Assembly (NCBI GenBank): GCA_964035015.1
Contig: OZ035998.1
Span: forward strand, 36,371,128-36,435,127
Reading direction: 5' to 3'
DNA length: 64,000 nucleotides
Origin: Corallium rubrum
Lineage: Eukaryota; Cnidaria; Anthozoa; Scleralcyonacea; Coralliidae
Shown here: piece by piece, positions 11,401 through 43,787 of the stretch
Layout: each line of letters starts with the position of its first letter
Numbering within the stretch: position 1 is the stretch's first letter
Notes under the pieces: model-generated
The model's input: only the letters and a program-made list of their open reading frames with translations
Told to the model about the DNA's origin: nothing
The model's database searches: none
Made by a program: the position numbers and the translations under genes

Positions 11401-12538
11401 GGCGAGCGGAAAGGCAGGAGAGCGGAAAAGCGGGAGGAAAGAGGCGGACTTGTTTCGCTTGCAGGTTTTTGAATCTAATTAAATATTCTGGCGGGAAATC
11501 GCTGAAATGTACATCGCCCTGTTTTGACGTGTTTCGAGTTGTCGCACATGCAGTGGAAAGTGGTTCTACCCCTACTAAAACGTTTTCAAGAGTCTGTTTA
11601 ACTCCAACTTCCAAAGATAGCACTTGCATGGCAATTTAGCCTGAATATAATTACTTCCCGAATTACGTCACCGGTCGAAAAATTCACCGGTGAATTTTGG
11701 CGCGCTGCAGGTGGGAAAAGTCCTTTTCAACGAGGAACCGAAAGGTCAAAAATGTCGAAAGGTCCAAAATGTTTGAAAAGGGCTGCTTTGAGAAAGTCTA
11801 GACTGAGGGCAGAGGTTAAAAATGCAGCTAGTACTTGGATGGGCAACCACCACTGACAACCAACTGTAAGGGCATAGAACTCATGTGAGTAGAGTTGATG
11901 GTTCTTTCTTGTGGTTCAAGGGTTTTTCTCCGGGTTCTCCAGATAAGTTGACGTCAAGTGGGAACTAGTATATGATATTATTTTCCCGTAATGAGTCTAA
12001 TGACCACACTCGGTTAACAAGGATTTAATATTCAGGAATTATTAACCGAGTGCGAGGTCTGTACGGGAAAGTATTTGCCTGAGGTTTGTGCGATAAAACC
12101 GACGTCCACACTCCACAGTAGTGTAGGTCTAGCTAAAGAACTAACCTCTTAAGAATATCTTTGGTTTTGGAAAAAGGTTTGTCTTGCGTTGGAGCTGATG
12201 GATCACGAATATTCACGAAAACCGTTAAGAGCAACACGTTCTCTCCAGTCAGTAAGCAGTTTGTTTGGTACATTTTCAAAAATCGTTCTAGCCGAGGACC
12301 ATCATCCCTAAAGAGAAAAAAGATTATATATATATATATATATATACATAGGTGAGTTTTGCTTCACGAAATGTTAGAGTGCTCAATACCATATAGATAG
12401 AGCAAAATATAAAGCATGAAGTATAGTTACCTTAAAGTCTTCGCTACCAGAGGTTTCACCCTAAACGGGAGTCGCCTGATGATCCCGTTTAGGGTGAAAC
12501 CTCTGGTAGCGAAGACTTTAAGGTAACTATACTTCATG

Positions 12539-12598
<60 letters not shown>

Positions 12599-15500
12599 AG
12601 TAGAAATCCCGTTATCTCGAACTCAAGGAAGCTGAGATGATAAGAAGACTGGGATAGGCACTCCTCAAAGCGTCAAAGTGCCCTTCTATAGCCTTCCAAG
12701 ATTGAATATAGCACTATATTCTCACTGCATGATCACTGAATTCCGCGCACACAATGCTCTGAATTTTTAATATTAAGATAAAAACGAAAACATTTTCGGT
12801 TCAAGGCAAGGGACGCAATATATGCTGGTCGTGGTGCTACACCAGAGGGGAAGTGGGTGGAACAATCAAGTCTCTGTGCTGTAGTATAAAAAACGTTCCA
12901 AGCGAAAAACTAGTTTCCTTATACTATAGATATTTTATGCGTCTTATTGATCAAGGAAAAGCACCCTTGTGTGCTATTGATGCGCTGATTCTGCGCGCGC
13001 TATCTACCCTTTTCGTAAAGGGTGTTACATTGGTCAAGGAAAAGCACCCTTGTGTGCTAGTGATGCGCTGAGAAAATATCTGCAATGTAGAGGTGATGTT
13101 CATGGTCCGCTGTTTATGAGAAGAGGTGGTCTTCCTCTTTCGCGCGTGTTGTTTACGGACTGGTGAAGAAGCATTGTGACTTCAGCCGGATTGGAGGGTA
13201 ACTATTCCAGTCATAGCTTCAGAATTGGCGCTGCTACAATGGCTGGTCAAAACGGGGTTCCTGATCACATTATCCAGTCTCTCTGGTAGATGGACTAGTA
13301 ATACCTATCAAATGTATATTAGGACACAGAGATCAATATAATCCTGAAAACTTGGTCTGACATTATGTCAGACCAACCCACGTTTTGGTCGGACATGATC
13401 GGACACTAATTATTTCTAGAACTCAAAAGAGAAAAGTTGTACAGTATATTGTATTGTAACAACCACAACCGTATGCATAATGGTCAACACAATATCAACA
13501 GAACAACTACTCAGTCACAGTATAATATAACAACTGAAATAAAATTTATTTTTGTTAAGCAGTTATTAATAGACGCGGCGATGTCACGCGTGTAACTTGA
13601 TATATTATTATTCATGTCTGGATCGAGACGAAGTCTAAGACCTAATTGTTGTAAACATTAAAACATACTAAACAAAATTAAAAACTCTGCGTTGTCGTGA
13701 AGACAGCGCATTAAATCGAGCATCCGCTACATATTGATTTGCGAAAAACATCTTTCTTTGCACGTGTAACAGATTAGTAAGAGATTGCGTTTTGGTTTTG
13801 CGAGAATGAGGGAGAAATTATTCAAATTAATGCGGCAAACTGGTCGGCCATAATGTCCGTGCAGAGCAATCAGTAGACGACCATATCAGCGTTTTGCTCG
13901 GAAAATGGCCGATGGCCGACTGTTATATTGCACACTGTTAGGACAACACCGGATGTTCTGGCAAAGTTTGCGCGCCATCTGTCATGATCTTGGTATGTGT
14001 TGTTTTACCATTATTGGCGGAACGGTGCTTGGTAGCCCTGGAGTCAGATGCCTTTGGTAACCCCGTCACAGACCCTTCTCAAGCACCATTGTTGCTTGGC
14101 CCTTGTTGGAGGTGGGCTGTGGCGAGGTTGCCATGGTTACCTCTGATCAGGGGGTGGCATCCCCCCTGGGGCTTGGCACCAATCCTCCAATAACGTCTAT
14201 TGGCGATTTCTTTTTAATATGGCTAAATGTGAAATTTAGGCATGGTGAAAAAGGAGACAATGCTAGTCAGTGATCACTCATTTATAATATGTGGGGATTA
14301 TCTCAGCGCTCATCAAAGTCTTGTCAGCGTGGTCTGAGCTTGACTGGTTTTGCGCGCGATATCTATTTATTAGATATTTGGTCAGTGGTCACTCATTTAT
14401 AATTTATAATATGTGGGGATTATCTCAGCGCTCATCAGAATCTTGTCAGCGTGGTCTGAGTTTGACTGGTTTTGCGCGCGCTGTTTATTGAGTTGATACT
14501 TGGGGATTTCTGGGATTTCTTGCTTTGCGCTGTGTTGACCCACCCACCCACTCCTGATCTAATGCAAGGTAAGTATATATATATTTCCACTGCTTCGACA
14601 GTGTGACTGGTGCCTGGAGGTGGGCTGTGGCGGGGTTGCCATAGTTACATCTCATCAAGGGGTGGCAAACGTCTATTGGCGATTTCTTTTTACGTAATGA
14701 TTGTGCTTAATTTTGACTTTTTGCTTAACGCTTGTGCTTAATTTTTTGCTTAATGATTTTTTGCTCAATGAAGTAATAAATACAAACTAAGATATGCACA
14801 AACAAATACACAAACAAATACACAAACAAACAAACAAACAAACAAACAAACAAACAAACAAACAAACAAACAAACAAACAAACAAACAAACAAACAAACA
14901 AACAAACAAACAAACAAACAAACAAACAAACAAACAAACAAACAAACAAACAACCAACTAGACTTATTAAACTACAACACACTTACTTTTTGACAGGTAA
15001 AACCAAATAGACTCCTCTCTGCTCCGTTGGATGAGGCATATGAACGCTCTCAAGGATTGTGAGAGGACGCAAAAGCTGAACACGCTTTCTCACCTCCTCC
15101 TTAGAACTTTCCGATGTTCGCAAACCAATATCTAACAAATAGTCCGTGCCACGGAGCATATCAAACTTACGATAGCCATTGATTAGCCTGAACACTTTGT
15201 ATTTACTGCCCATCTCTTCCTGGAGCATCTTCACAGATGTGTCATAGACTTCATCGATATCTTCTTTATACTCATCTTCCAGGATGACTTCAGGGTTGTC
15301 ATCACTGAAGCCATAGATGTGTGTTTTTGTAAAGTATTGCCATCCTATCACACCAAACCTTGTTTTGGGCACATAAGGATGAGGGTATGCAATTGGCCAA
15401 GTAGGACGTTTCTCAATAACACCTGAGGTATGATAAAAATATCCATGCATATATAATTACTGTTGTCACAAGAAAAGTGTTCCTAAAATATTGTTGCAAT

Positions 15501-18500
15501 AGACCTTTTCACCAATAGCGGCGCCATCTTGAATTCGCAATGCATTATGGTCTATCCAGGGTAACAAGCTCCATTAAAAGGGGCATTGCGTAGTGTTGAG
15601 ACACAATGCGGTAATTTTTTCTTTATAAATACTTTCGTGGCAACAATATCTAAATATAATAATTGTCATATTGGTAAAAGCAACAATTCTCGGACGTGTA
15701 AGGATAGATTCATGACAAATGTATCCTTATACGTAACGAGAATTATTGCTTTTACCAATATGACAACGATCATATCTAGACATTGTTGCCATGAAAGTGT
15801 TTATCAAGAAAAAATTACCGCATTGTGTCTCAACACTAAGCAATCACCCTTTTAATTGAGCTTATTACCCTGGATAGACCACAATGCATTGCGAATTCAA
15901 GATGGCGCCGCTATTGGTGAAAAGGTCCATTCAGTAAACTAAGCGTGGCCAATGTATTTCATGAAACTTTCTGTTTTGAATTTGATTGGCTTGCGATTTT
16001 TGAACAATCACACGTTTTTTCCTAATGAAAACTGCACTAGTTCTGTGCGCGGTGACTCGCACGCCCAAAGAACGTTGTTCTGCGGGTGAATTGCATGGGT
16101 GTTTAAACTGATCACTTTTTAATATGGAAAGAAAATATACATGGGCAGATCTAACTTTTATATTCGCTACACATCTGTGGTGTCTATAGTGTACAGTTGT
16201 GTTCTTTATGTATTCATTATCTTTCCTGTTAAAGTGCTTATATCACTTGTGGGGTTTTAACGTATTTGAATAGAGCAGAAAAAATCAGTTAATAAGTTAT
16301 TTTGCCGTTTTTGATTTGGTCAAATAGTTCCTGACACATTGGCTTCTGAACATGCCAGTTCTCAAAAATTTCCGTCGTTCATTTTAACACCTTGGGGGCC
16401 TGGGACTCTTTTCTTAGTTGGAATCAATGTGCGTACTGGAGAGCTCGACATTTCGATTTTTCAGTCAAATATATGTGTTTTTGTGAATCAATAAGTCGAA
16501 ACGTAGTTGTTTTGGATTGACTCGTTCCTGAGTCCCAGGCCCCCAAGGTGTTAAAATGAACGACGGAAATTTTTGGCGAAAAGCCGAAATTGGCATGTTT
16601 AAAGGCCTATATCTCAGAAACTATTAAAGTAAATCAAAAACGGCAAAATAACTTATTAACTAACTTGTTTTGCGCTATTCAAATACGTTAAAACCCCACA
16701 AGTGATACAAGCACTTTAACATGTTAATTACGTTAGTTGTAAGACGTAAAACCTACTGCGTTGTGAGACCTTCTACGTTACGTTGTACGACCATCAGGGG
16801 CGTATCCAGAGATTATTTGGGCACACCGGTCTGTGGCGAATTTGTGAAGATATATTCGAGAGCCGAAGGCGCGAGAACCTTTGTAGGGAGGTCCAGGGGC
16901 ATGCTCCCTCGGAAAATTTTGAAATGTAGAGTCTCGGAAATGCCGTTTCCTGCATTCGGAGGGGTGATATTTAACATTCTGAGAGGGTGATTTTTGACAT
17001 TCTGAAGGGTGATTTTTAACATTCTGATGTCATTTATGATTTTTTGGGCACCTAGTTTGGGAACCCAAACCGGTGTACCGGCGTCTCAAATCCTCTGGAT
17101 ACGGCCCTGACCATGTAAGGTGTGAAACCTTACGTTACATGTACCTTGTGAGATTTTACGTTACGTTGGGAGATCTTACGTTACGTTGTGAGACCGTATG
17201 TTACCTTGTGAAACCATGCATACGTTATGTTGCGAGACCTTACTTGTCACACCTTACGTTAGGTATTAAACGGGACCATAAAGTACATTACATTGCAAGA
17301 TTATGTTGTGAGACCTATATACGTAACATTGTATAGAACTGTGAGACCTTACGTTGCGTTGTGAATCTTTACGTTACGTTGTGGAACCTTAGGTTACTTG
17401 TCACACCTTACATTAGGTTGCAAGAGCATAAAGTACATTACATTGCAAAACTATACTTGACGTTCTGAGACCTTACGTTACATCTGCAGGACCTAACAGG
17501 ATTGTTTGTTGACCTTACCTTACGTTGTGAGACCTTACGTTAGCTTGCGAAACCATAAAGTACGTTACATTGGAAAACTATACTTGACGTTCTGAGGCCT
17601 TACGTTACATCTGCAGGACCGAACAGGATTGTTTGTTGTAAGCCATAACATTATAGGTTACGAGAGGTGACACTAATGACGCTTTCGCACATTTTCAAAA
17701 TTGCAATGTGAATGAACATTGTAATGTGGATCACATTTTTCTGTTGCCACTGGCAGTGTTGGGCTCCTTTTCCATTTCAACCCTACGACAGACATATCGT
17801 ACAAGGACAAGCACAGCGCTAATTATAGACTAGTTTCATAACAGTGACTAATTTGAATATTCTTTTATGTGCATCTTAAACCCTTTCACTACTAGACTTC
17901 TTCCCTTGATGAGTAAAATCGTCTGGCGTTAGCCAGAGTAAAATACTAAAAGGCCTCAACAGCAGTGAAGGGTTAATAATATACAATTATTGGATGAGGT
18001 AGAGCATGATAACAAGAATTATCAAGGCCGAGATTTGTGTTATCTGCTGAAGCCAAAGGCTGAGGCAGATAACACAAACAGAGACCTTGATAATTCTTGA
18101 TATCATGCAATAACCAAATTCAATAATTGTTTTATTATACAATTATAAATGTAGAAGCCTTTAGAAAGTTTTTTACAAAGTTAGGTAAAAATAGTAAATA
18201 TTCATACCGTCTTCAGTTCGCTTTCCAATACAATTTTCTCTTTCAAACACTGCTTTAAACTCTAACAGCTGTATGTGTAGCTCGCTTGTTTTTTCCTGGT
18301 GGTTTTAGCGTAAAGAAAACGTGCCAAATCCACCGGATTAATCCGCTTCTGATCTTCACTCCTAAGGATGGCCACCATGTTTGTTTTGTTCAAACCACTG
18401 GCCAGCGCGTCATAGCTACAGATATTTTTTGATATTTTGTAGGTGGCAAGACATCAAGAATTGTCTGTAGATTTTTAGCCAATCACAGTTGAGATTGTAT

Positions 18501-21219
18501 CAGTATTGTATACTGTAATAATAAGCCTTTCTGGCCTCACTTGTGTGTTTGCAATTCAAAATATTTTTTGCCTCATAACAAGGCCAGAGGCTTATTTAGA
18601 TGCATATAAAACAATTGAAAGTGGTCTATAAGCCTACCGTCTGGAAGAAGTGGCAACAAGCTTTTTACTTTCTCTTGAATATCTTTAGTTTCCTGGAAAG
18701 TTTGGTTCAGCTCAACTTCTATGAAATATTGATGGATATAGTACATGAGCTTTGCAGATGATATAGGAAAAACTGATACTTCTTTTCCCATGGAAGGGTC
18801 CATGAGCCACTTTCTCACAACACTTGCTGATGGATTTTCAAGATGCTTGGGTACATGAACAAATAACTGCTCCATCTATACAACAAAATATTACTGTACA
18901 GTCAAGTGATATTTGGCATTTCACCCAATCAACCCATTCCAGCCTGAGCAGGTAAAAAATGCCCCCTTTGTTGCATGTTTTACACTTTTAGTTATCAAAA
19001 GAAGAAACCTCAGACATCCCAGGCAGCAATGGGTTAACAAGCAATTAACTCGTTCTGACCCAGCAAGCCAAAAACGCCACCCTTTATTGTTTTACTCTGT
19101 CTAGTGCCAGATGATATTACATGTCAAAGGGAGAACCTTCAGACATCCCAGACAGTAATAGCAGGCTTCTCAATATGGAAAGTAGTATGTGTGTGGTCAA
19201 ATGCACACATAATTTGATCCATGCGTGTGATGACGTTAAACTAATAAATATTCACAGTTACATCCTTTTGTATTCAAACTGAGGTGGAACTGAGTCACAA
19301 GGCTTTTTAATTTTAATTTTTAACATTCTTTGATGAAGTTCTGAAAATTCTGAAGTAGCAGTCCCATATTTGTTATGAATATGTGTGAATACAGACATTG
19401 ATGATGATGATAAAATGGCTTGAAAGAAAGAAAGAGGAAAAATCAAACCAAAAACTTTATGTAATAGTTCAAAAATGAGACGGAGGACTTTACTGGGATT
19501 TCAAAGTCCGAGTGCTTTTTGAAAAGGCCAGCCAAAGGTGAGCCTTCGTAATGTGGGCTTTGTAATCCCGGTAAAGTCCGACGTCGAGTATTTGAACTGA
19601 CTTCTCAAACTCAAAACTCCAAAGATACCTCTGAAACATAATATAATTTGTCTTATTTCAAAGTACTAGTACTTTTCCTCCAATTTCAAAGCACTAGTAC
19701 TTTTCCTCCCATTTCAAAGCACTAGTACTTTTCCTCTGATTTCAAAGCACTAATTAAACATTATTTTCTTTTGTTTTTGGTTCATGAATTATTAATGATT
19801 TGAGAATTCATGTTCATATTAAGAGGATATCTTGCATTTGTTTTACGTAATACTGTACAGCAAATTTAGTTCGTATTTACTTTACTTACTTATTCACAGT
19901 ATGTTAACGTATTTTACCACCCAAAAGTAGTGGCCTCCCGAAAGTATCGGTCCCCCGAAAGTGGCGGCCCCAAACAGTAGATAAAACCGAAAGTAAGGGG
20001 GCCACTGCTTTCGGGATTCTATGGTATATTGAGAAGCCTGCAACAGGTTAACAAATGATAATTCCAAATGTGTTGTTTTACTGTCCAGGGAGGGAGGGGG
20101 GTTAAATTGTTCTCGGATGTCGATCCAAAGGAAAGGGGGGGGGGGCATTTTCCATTTCATCTATAGGGGGGGAGGTATGGATCTTTTCTTGAATGACCCT
20201 TTTAGCATTTGGGGGAGGGGGGAGTGGGTGGCGTAGAACTATTGGGAGCAAGGTAGGTTGGGGTTAGAATTAGTTTACATGTACTGTAGGTGACTAACCT
20301 CATAGTTCCAAGTGCACTGCAAGTTCAAGTGATTGTGAAGGCATCGTCCCAACTCAATATCCTCCTCATCAGTTATTGTGTTTTCCAAACAGTTATCCAA
20401 ATGTGGAATTATTGCATTCAATGTAACACGAGAAAGCAAGACACCAGCTTTACCTTGACAGTAGCGATCACCCGAAGAAAGATCACTCGGCTTATAATCA
20501 CTAGCGGCGCTGTAAGAGGCTGGTAGCCCAACATAAATGTTCATTGAACTATTGATCATATTGACCAAATCAATCAATCGACCTGGTTGCAGATACGTCG
20601 CCTCCTCGACCCTCATAAACCAGTCGTATTTATCGTTGTAATTCTTCTGCAAGTGATGTAACATCTTGAACGAAATCCTCGTCTTCGATGCTTTATCTTC
20701 TTCGGCATCTGCTAATTGTACAACAGGAAGACCCAGAACCTTGTTGTACTTCTCGTGAAAGTCGGGGTCTTTCGAGTAAGGAACATAGAGAATGACACGA
20801 GGTAAATCTGGCAACCATGTGTTGTTTATAGCCGTGCCCAACGTTTCCAAATTGAATTCCGATGCTAGAACTCCAATCAAAAGCCGATCCCTCTGGGTGA
20901 TCTCGCTTGCCACGTAGTAGGGTCGAAACGACGGTCCGTATTTCGAAAGTTTTGGCTTCACCGTCGCGCCGATGACGACTTTCTCTTCGCTTCTCTTTAT
21001 TTTGGCTTGACCTTCGGTTTTGTCCGACACATGAGTGACTTCTTGCATGTTCAACATACATTGCTCTTCGACGACCGTCACTGGAATGTAGAACATAGAA
21101 AAAGCGAAACCCAAGCTAATTCCAATGATTGCTGGATAGATTTGCCGTAGACGAATTAAGGAACGACCACTTTGGCCATGCCTCGAATTGGTCATTTCGG
21201 CTACCAATTTTATAAACAC
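8075..21219 (-). CDS. CHPF: chondroitin polymerizing factor (chondroitin sulfate synthase family), six exons, complete
   Basis: Partner of chondroitin synthases in the Golgi, needed for chain elongation. Exons: 20299-21219, 18638-18875, 14987-15422, 12146-12307, 9778-9973, 8075-8485; every junction keeps frame and has GT/AG. Total about 787 residues (human CHPF 775). Order: short cytosolic tail, membrane segment at about 27-48 ('IGISLGFAFSMFYIP', followed by 'VVEEQC' as in vertebrate CHPF), N-terminal GT31-like domain, middle region ('WPIAYPHPY', 'INGYRKFDMLRGTDYLLDI'), C-terminal GT7-like domain. The usual DDD of the GT31 site is replaced by 'RVEEATY', as expected for the CHPF branch. The C-terminal domain keeps 'LDIDF'. 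The GGFD/EDVD block of true synthases is missing ('HHDSFLQESSPEDKD'). This points to CHPF rather than CHSY. Start: first Met; a second Met at residue 9 is possible. Confidence 0.95.
8555..8637 (-). repeat. 3' part of a tRNA-derived SINE
   Basis: Minus strand reads 'ggttgtggttcgagtcccg' (B box) followed by 'gctcagaggtttctgag'. The A-box half is missing; a hairpin element abuts in its place. Confidence 0.5.
8638..8693. mobile_element. short perfect hairpin with 'cctcgtaccca' ends
   Basis: 'aacctcgtacccagggtctt' is mirrored after a 9-bp loop. The same terminal word bounds the longer element at 37997-38147, so this looks like its minimal derivative. Confidence 0.65.
8694..9235. other. CHPF intron 5, no gene
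   Basis: Ordinary sequence with a short TA run at 8942-8960 and a G-run at 8969-8983. Confidence 0.4.
9236..9440. repeat. purine-rich (GA/AAAG) tract
   Basis: About 200 bp almost free of pyrimidines on the plus strand. Long minus-strand frames here (FLFSFL-like) are low-complexity artefacts. Confidence 0.8.
9441..9777. other. CHPF intron 5, no gene
   Basis: Contains the small palindrome 'cttcactagtgaag' near 9538. Nothing else recognised. Confidence 0.4.
9778..9973 (-). CDS. CHPF: CHPF exon 5
   Basis: 196 bp, acceptor ATTTAG|G, donor GACCAG|GTTGGT. Encodes 'FKEKYKWAQVPWIQ', 'FLASLDIDFTVNFLGRCRQN'. Confidence 0.92.
10070..10518. mobile_element. MITE with ATCGGCCGAT-type words
   Basis: Left end 'gagccgaacatcggc', right end 'aacatcggctcagctct'. 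Repeated words 'catcggccgat', 'gccgattaatcggccgatgg' occur inside both ends. The family resembles 63488-63997. Confidence 0.55.
10701..11382. mobile_element. PIF/Harbinger-like MITE H1
   Basis: Ends 'agcgtggtttcca' and 'ggaaaccaggct' with TTA target duplications at 10698-10700 and 11383-11385. Subterminal arrays of 'gtcggcgattgatcggcgat' and 'gttgtaattgttgtaattca' at both ends. Confidence 0.75.
11383..11981. other. CHPF intron 4, remains of an older element
   Basis: 'gaggcggactt' at about 11440 is the reverse complement of 'aagtccgcctc' just left of H1, so H1 may sit inside an older inverted-repeat element. A minus-strand frame of about 80 codons at 11390-11629 has no recognisable family. 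Confidence 0.35.
11982..12073. mobile_element. small inverted repeat
   Basis: 'tttcccgta...cactcggttaa' mirrored as 'ttaaccgagtgcg...tacgggaaa', about 90 bp, 70 bp from the CHPF exon-4 donor. Confidence 0.55.
12146..12307 (-). CDS. CHPF: CHPF exon 4
   Basis: 162 bp, acceptor CTTTAG|G, donor AAGAG|GTTAGT. Encodes 'DDGPRLERFLKMYQTNCL' to 'KTKDILK'. No start codon of its own on this strand. Confidence 0.88.
12354..12546. mobile_element. perfect 64-bp-arm hairpin element embedded in (TA)n, copy 1
   Basis: Unpaired leader 'cacgaaatgttagagtgctc...' followed by arms 12407-12470 and 12483-12546 that appear fully complementary around a 12-bp loop. TA repeats lie on both sides. Copy 2 is at 25674-25850. 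Confidence 0.85.
12541..12596. repeat. (TA)n microsatellite
   Basis: About 27 TA units directly at the right arm of the hairpin element. Confidence 0.95.
12597..13059. other. CHPF intron 3 with a 39-bp direct repeat
   Basis: 'caaggaaaagcacccttgtg' and its flanks occur at 12948-12986 and again at 13034-13072. No exon seen. Confidence 0.45.
13060..13335 (+). pseudogene. fossil fragment of a tyrosine recombinase (DIRS- or Crypton-type)
   Basis: Carries the catalytic-region motif 'SHSFRIGAATMA' and a following GRW-type motif typical of tyrosine recombinases of mobile elements. It is broken and only the C-terminal portion remains. No other part of the element and no terminal repeats are visible, so its class stays open. 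Confidence 0.6.
13336..14095. other. CHPF intron 3, no gene
   Basis: Small palindromic words ('ggtctgacattatgtcagacc' region near 13352; 'ggccgatggccgac' near 13907). Nothing coding. Confidence 0.4.
14096..14695. repeat. nested direct duplications
   Basis: A ~108-bp unit ('tcactcatttataat...gactggttttgcgcgcg') occurs twice in tandem (about 14266-14376 and 14381-14488). The outer flanks share 'ggaggtgggctgtggcg' and 'aacgtctattggcgatttct' (near 14108/14192 and 14616/14668). Confidence 0.7.
14799..14953. repeat. (CAAA)n microsatellite
   Basis: About 38 units, (TTTG)n on the CHPF strand, starting 34 bp inside the intron that follows exon 3. Confidence 0.97.
14987..15422 (-). CDS. CHPF: CHPF exon 3
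   Basis: 436 bp, acceptor CTCAG|GT, donor AAAAA|GTAAGT. Encodes the conserved 'WPIAYPHPYVPKTRFGVI' to 'VYLVLPVK'. Its donor lies 34 bp from a (CAAA)n tract. Confidence 0.92.
15506..15930. mobile_element. long-arm foldback MITE
   Basis: Arms of about 190 bp: 'gaccttttcaccaatagcgg' at the left, mirrored at 15910-15930. Inner arms share 'ttaccgcattgtgtctcaac'. No clear target duplication. Confidence 0.8.
16233..16715. mobile_element. foldback MITE with TTAA target duplication
   Basis: Ends 'agtgcttatatcacttgtgg' and its complement form, flanked by TTAA at 16229-16232 and 16716-16719. Arms of about 200 bp include 'gggggcctgggactc'. Kolobok-like by target site. Confidence 0.8.
16720..17640. repeat. 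irregular minisatellite, consensus near TTACGTTACGTTGTGAGACC
   Basis: Dozens of degenerate 'ccttacgttacgttgtgaga' words. The end also carries a ~110-bp unit twice ('atacttgacgttctgag...aggattgtttgttg' near 17450 and 17577). Interrupted by the element at 16795-17109. Confidence 0.85.
16795..17109. mobile_element. hAT-like MITE with 5-bp target duplication
   Basis: Starts 'caggggcgtatccagag', ends 'ctctggatacggccctg', flanked by ACCAT at 16790-16794 and 17110-17114. Confidence 0.75.
17641..17982. other. CHPF intron 2, small inverted words
   Basis: 'taaaccctttcact' and 'agtgaagggttaa' (about 17877-17972) bracket 'atcgtctggcg', a word also in the element at 60985-61140. No exon. Confidence 0.4.
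17983..18150. mobile_element. palindromic MITE
   Basis: 'acaattattggatgagg' and 'gataacaagaattatcaagg' are mirrored on the right; apex 'tctgctgaagccaaaggctg'. Confidence 0.7.
18151..18637. other. CHPF intron 2, no gene
   Basis: Nothing recognised apart from short AT-rich stretches. Confidence 0.4.
18638..18875 (-). CDS. CHPF: CHPF exon 2
   Basis: Acceptor TATAG|ATG, donor GACG|GTAGGC. Encodes 'MEQLFVHVPKHLE' to 'LLPLLPD'. Confidence 0.9.
18876..19650. other. CHPF intron 1, short repeats
   Basis: 'cagacatcccaggcag' occurs near 19012 and in variant form near 19141. A partial inverted repeat lies at 19462-19610 ('actttactgggatt' against 'aatcccggtaaagt'). Confidence 0.45.
19655..19755. repeat. 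28-29-bp tandem repeat, about 3.5 copies
   Basis: Unit 'tttcaaagcactagtacttt' plus 'tcctcc'. Confidence 0.9.
19905..20030. repeat. CCCGAAAGTA-type repeat cluster
   Basis: Four degenerate words of 'ggcctcccgaaagta' type, related in reverse complement to the larger array at 46313-46525. Confidence 0.6.
20031..20298. other. G-rich intron segment next to CHPF exon 1 donor
   Basis: Several G-runs (8-11 G) at 20090-20225. No gene. Confidence 0.4.
20299..21219 (-). CDS. CHPF: CHPF exon 1
   Basis: 921 bp, 307 codons, ends TATGAG|GTTAGT. Membrane anchor and the GT31-like domain up to 'CTWNYE'. Confidence 0.92.
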
Positions 21220-21794
21220 TCACCGATCAATGAACGGCAGGTCAATGAAGTGAGGTTCTATTTCTGTAATATAAAATCCAATTAATAAATCTTCGATGAA
21301 ACTTCGTCACAACTTTACATTTCAAATTTCTTTGATGACACTACATATTTGACAGGACATATTTGTGTGCTTGCTGGTTGCATTGTTTTTTCTTTGTTCT
21401 GGAACTTTGTTCTAGATATCACGTGTTGAGCACGAAGCGCATATACTATTAAAATAAAGAGTTGTGTTTTCCGTTTTGGTTTACACTTTTTCCAGGCAGG
21501 GTTTGTCGTTGCTTGACACTATATAAAATGCAAAAAATAGTGAAGACGTGGAGTCGTGAAGAGATTTAATTTGAGAATGAGTTGGCGGAAGTTGGCGGTG
21601 CTTGTGTCAACTTTACTCGCGTCCCGCGGGAGTCTCGAATGGGGCGTGTGCCAAATTTTTGCGCGGGATAGCGCGGGACAATTTGAGATTTTTGAGAAGC
21701 AAGGACATTTAAAAGATGACGAATTCAGCAACGATTTAAAATTGCTCGTCGAAACAATAAACAAAAAATTGTGAATAAAACACTACTTTTAATT
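21220..21794. promoter_or_regulatory. divergent promoter region between CHPF and the shugoshin-like gene
   Basis: The two start codons face away from each other 575 bp apart. A short upstream open frame (21556-21774, plus) ends 20 bp before the shugoshin ATG and may be 5' UTR. No TATA box assigned. Confidence 0.55.

Positions 21795-43787
<21,993 letters not shown>

Noticed and set aside
14725-14982. FVCL-repeat frames
   Set aside because: Translation of the (TTTG)n tract.
16740-17100. 89-codon frames across the CAGGGGCG element
   Set aside because: The same text recurs in other hAT-like copies as non-coding ends.
21556-21774. Separate small gene upstream of shugoshin
   Set aside because: No family similarity; more simply an upstream frame in the 5' UTR or chance.
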